In this document: positions 62,159 through 64,000 of the stretch, in pieces
Layout of the letters: each line of letters begins with the position of its first letter
How positions within the stretch are numbered: the stretch's first letter is position 1
From: Microdochium bolleyi
Lineage: Eukaryota > Ascomycota > Sordariomycetes > Xylariales > Microdochiaceae
Assembly (NCBI GenBank): GCA_001566295.1
Contig: KQ964258.1
Span: forward strand, 434,001-498,000
DNA: 64,000 nucleotides
Direction of reading: 5' to 3'
Made by a program: the position numbers and the translations under genes
The notes under the pieces: generated by a model
What the model was told of the DNA's origin: nothing
What the model saw: only the letters and a program-made list of their open reading frames with translations
The model's database searches: none

Positions 62159-63808
62159 ATGGCCGACAAGTCGGGCCTCGAGGGCAAGACGGGTGCCAAC
62201 CTGTGGTTCTCCTCCGACGGCGGACCCATGGGCTGGCGTCTGGACGTCATTACTCTTCTCGCCGTCATTGGCGAGTCCTCGATCGCCGACCACTCCCAGA
62301 CCATCACCGCCAGCGCCCTGTGCCTGCTGCCACGCATCATCCCGGCCCCGCAGGCCCTTCTCAAGCCCTCGCGACCCGTCCGGCTCCCCGAGGTCAAGGC
62401 CAAGATGACGGGCGTCTTCAGCGGCGTCGTCCTCGACAGCGTCGGCTTCTTCGCCAACATCATACACCCCCTCGACGAGTACCCGGCGTTCGCCTTCCAG
62501 GTCCTCGAGATCACACACGCCGACCGCAACGTGGCAGGCGATATCGAGCTGGGACAGAAGGTCACAGATTCGCGACCACTGCTGCACAGGTTGCGCACGG
62601 GGCGGACGGCAACGAACCTCTCGCAGTCTGCAAAATCTGGGCGGATACCGGGACCCCCGGCAGAAAACGAGCTGCATCCAGACGACGCCCAGCCCCGGAC
62701 GAGTGCTGTCAGTGGCAGGAGTCGCCGCAGTGGGCAAGATCCTCAGCCTGGCATCAAGCGAAGGCACACCGTCAAGGACAGGGTGCAAGATTTTGTCGCG
62801 AACCCAACACTGGCAAACACGAAGGAGCGGCCGGCAATCCCGGCCACGCTGTACTCGCCGGTGCACATTCTGGCAGTGTTCTCAGCACTGCTGACCTTTG
62901 GCATTGTGGGCGTGGCTATATGGGACGAGGATGCCACGGCCATCGTGGCTGTGACGCTCATCGCCCTCCAGAGCGCGGTCGTCGGGCTGGCTTCATGGTG
63001 GAGGCCGGTGCTTATGAAGCGCAGCCACACCAACAAAGTCCCGGACGGCGACGTTGTCATCCGGACGCGCGAGGGTGCCTTCCTGGTGATCAAGTGCACC
63101 GAGGAGGTGGCCCGCGAGCTCTACTACGGCACCGAGGAGTGTGACTACCACGTGGGGCCAACATCCTACCGCGCGCTCATGGCCGCGGGCACGTTCCTGC
63201 TGATGGTGACGGTCGTGCTCCTCGGCAATTGCAAGTGGTGGAGCCAGGTCGGCGTCGCGGCCAGCTACATCCTGCTGAACATGCTGTACTGGCTGCTGGG
63301 CATGCTACCGAAGCGGTACTTCTGGGACCTGAGCCGGTATGTGGTCGACGACATCACTCCGGAGTACGCGCTCAACGCGCACGAGGAGACGAACCCGGCG
63401 GACCAGCGCGAGGGCGTCAAGAGCTTCACGCGGACGCTGTGGTGGGCGATCCGGGAGACGAAGCGGACGGCATGGGTGGAGAAGAACGGGGCGGCGCCCG
63501 TCACGCCCCAGTGGCGCGAGTGGCTCGCCGAGGCGGAGCGGGCGGCCAAGAACAACGAGATCGACTGGCCGGCGGTCGCGCGCAAGGACGAGATCATGAA
63601 AAAGAGCCAGGACGAGGATGCGTTGGTGCCCCGCAGCCCCGTGGCCGTTTCCGCCGCCGCCACTACCAAAACCACCACCACCGCCACAAGTCCCGTTGCC
63701 AAGATCGTCGTCGAGATTCCCCGACGCGACTATGATGAGGCAGAGCAGCGGGCGCCGGCGGCCGAGGTGCAGCCCTCGGCGCAGGATCCGCCTTCGTCTG
63801 CGTTCTGA
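62159..63808 (+). CDS. Multi-pass membrane protein of unknown function
   Basis: Intronless, 549 residues; start MADKSGLEGKTGANLWFSSD in ACAATGGCC. I do not recognise a named family. The N-terminal part has weakly hydrophobic stretches (LDVITLLAVIGESS; FSGVVLDSVGFFANI), then a ~110-residue polar segment with basic clusters (GRSRRSGQ, KRRHTVKDR). Four clear membrane helices follow: VHILAVFSALLTFGIVGVAI, AIVAVTLIALQSAVVGLASW, RALMAAGTFLLMVTVVLLGN and QVGVAASYILLNMLYWLLGM. Between helices 2 and 3 lies a soluble loop of ~60 residues with VVIRTREGAFLVIKCTEEVA and YYGTEECDYHVG. The C-terminal ~150 residues are cytosolic-like, with Trp-rich RTLWWAIRETKRTAWVEKNG and DWPAVARKDEIMKKSQDEDA, and a Thr/Ala-rich end. 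The pattern resembles fungal-only plasma-membrane proteins, but that is a guess. Confidence 0.8.
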   Translation: MADKSGLEGKTGANLWFSSDGGPMGWRLDVITLLAVIGESSIADHSQTITASALCLLPRIIPAPQALLKPSRPVRLPEVKAKMTGVFSGVVLDSVGFFANIIHPLDEYPAFAFQVLEITHADRNVAGDIELGQKVTDSRPLLHRLRTGRTATNLSQSAKSGRIPGPPAENELHPDDAQPRTSAVSGRSRRSGQDPQPGIKRRHTVKDRVQDFVANPTLANTKERPAIPATLYSPVHILAVFSALLTFGIVGVAIWDEDATAIVAVTLIALQSAVVGLASWWRPVLMKRSHTNKVPDGDVVIRTREGAFLVIKCTEEVARELYYGTEECDYHVGPTSYRALMAAGTFLLMVTVVLLGNCKWWSQVGVAASYILLNMLYWLLGMLPKRYFWDLSRYVVDDITPEYALNAHEETNPADQREGVKSFTRTLWWAIRETKRTAWVEKNGAAPVTPQWREWLAEAERAAKNNEIDWPAVARKDEIMKKSQDEDALVPRSPVAVSAAATTKTTTTATSPVAKIVVEIPRRDYDEAEQRAPAAEVQPSAQDPPSSAF

Positions 63809-64000
63809 GCCGTGGGAGGTGAGAGGTTCTAGTGGTCATGGTCGAGTGCGTATATTCTGGAAGCGTTCGAGCGATCATGCTGTGTTCGAGATTGTGGTAT
63901 TTCTTGGGGACGGCCGGGCTCGAGGAGGAGGAGGAGGGAGGGCTCTCTCGGCCGGTGACATGATTAACGACTCTTCTTTCTGTGCATCTTGTTATTAGAG

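Noticed and set aside
1..64000. Secondary-metabolite cluster, transposon or prokaryote-like operon
   Set aside because: No polyketide synthase, NRPS, terpene cyclase, P450, transposase or reverse transcriptase was seen; gene functions are mixed and strands alternate.

Overview
The window is nuclear DNA from a filamentous ascomycete (Pezizomycotina), most likely a Sordariomycete. The evidence is short introns (44-173 nt) with GTAAGT-like donors and CTAAC-like branch sites, CACCATGG-type start contexts, two HET-domain (heterokaryon incompatibility) genes, a Clr5-type DNA-binding protein, a secreted lactonase-type beta-propeller, and fungal-only families (DUF7702, fungal CCCH and C2H2 proteins). 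I identify 22 genes that look functional and 3 that look decayed. I see no transposase, reverse transcriptase, tRNA, rRNA, CRISPR array or secondary-metabolite cluster. Exon boundaries were set by hand from splice signals, reading phase and family similarity. No search was run.

Layout. 1-7.3 kb is gene-poor and holds a decayed-looking DsbA/FrnE-type oxidoreductase. 7.4-8.6 kb is the secreted lactonase. 10-13.4 kb (minus) has an APH-like kinase remnant beside a Clr5-domain protein that ends in two membrane segments. 14.1-16.3 kb is HET gene 1. 16.8-17.8 kb is a DUF7702 membrane protein. 19.6-22.1 kb is a Myb/SANT-like acidic protein, divergent from a PP2A activator (22.6-24.1 kb). 24.6-26.7 kb is a COG0523 GTPase. 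28.2-29.6 kb is a membrane-anchored methyltransferase. RIB3 (30-30.8 kb) and COQ3 (31.9-33 kb) are divergent. 33.8-37.9 kb has a CCCH protein and a C2H2-like protein. 40.1-42.2 kb is HET gene 2, convergent with a CinA-type amidohydrolase. A broken SRR1-like gene is at 44.2-45.5 kb. 46.3-47.7 kb is a DUF84/YjjX-type NTPase with an unfamiliar N-terminal half. 48-49.9 kb is a seven-exon CorA-like transporter. Dynactin p27 and the 51-kDa complex I subunit are divergent at 50.7-53.4 kb. PEX11, an SRP40/Nopp140-like protein, an ADGF-type adenosine deaminase and a multi-pass membrane protein fill 54-63.8 kb.

The genes are not an operon or an obvious pathway. Core housekeeping genes (RIB3, COQ3, NUO51, DCTN6, PEX11, SRP40, PP2A activator) alternate with accessory ones (HET genes, Clr5-membrane protein, decayed FrnE, APH and SRR1 genes). 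The least familiar architectures are the Clr5 domain joined to a membrane-anchored C-terminus, the DUF84 NTPase with an extra ~230-residue N-terminal region, and the CCCH protein with an N-terminal NYN/PIN-like region.
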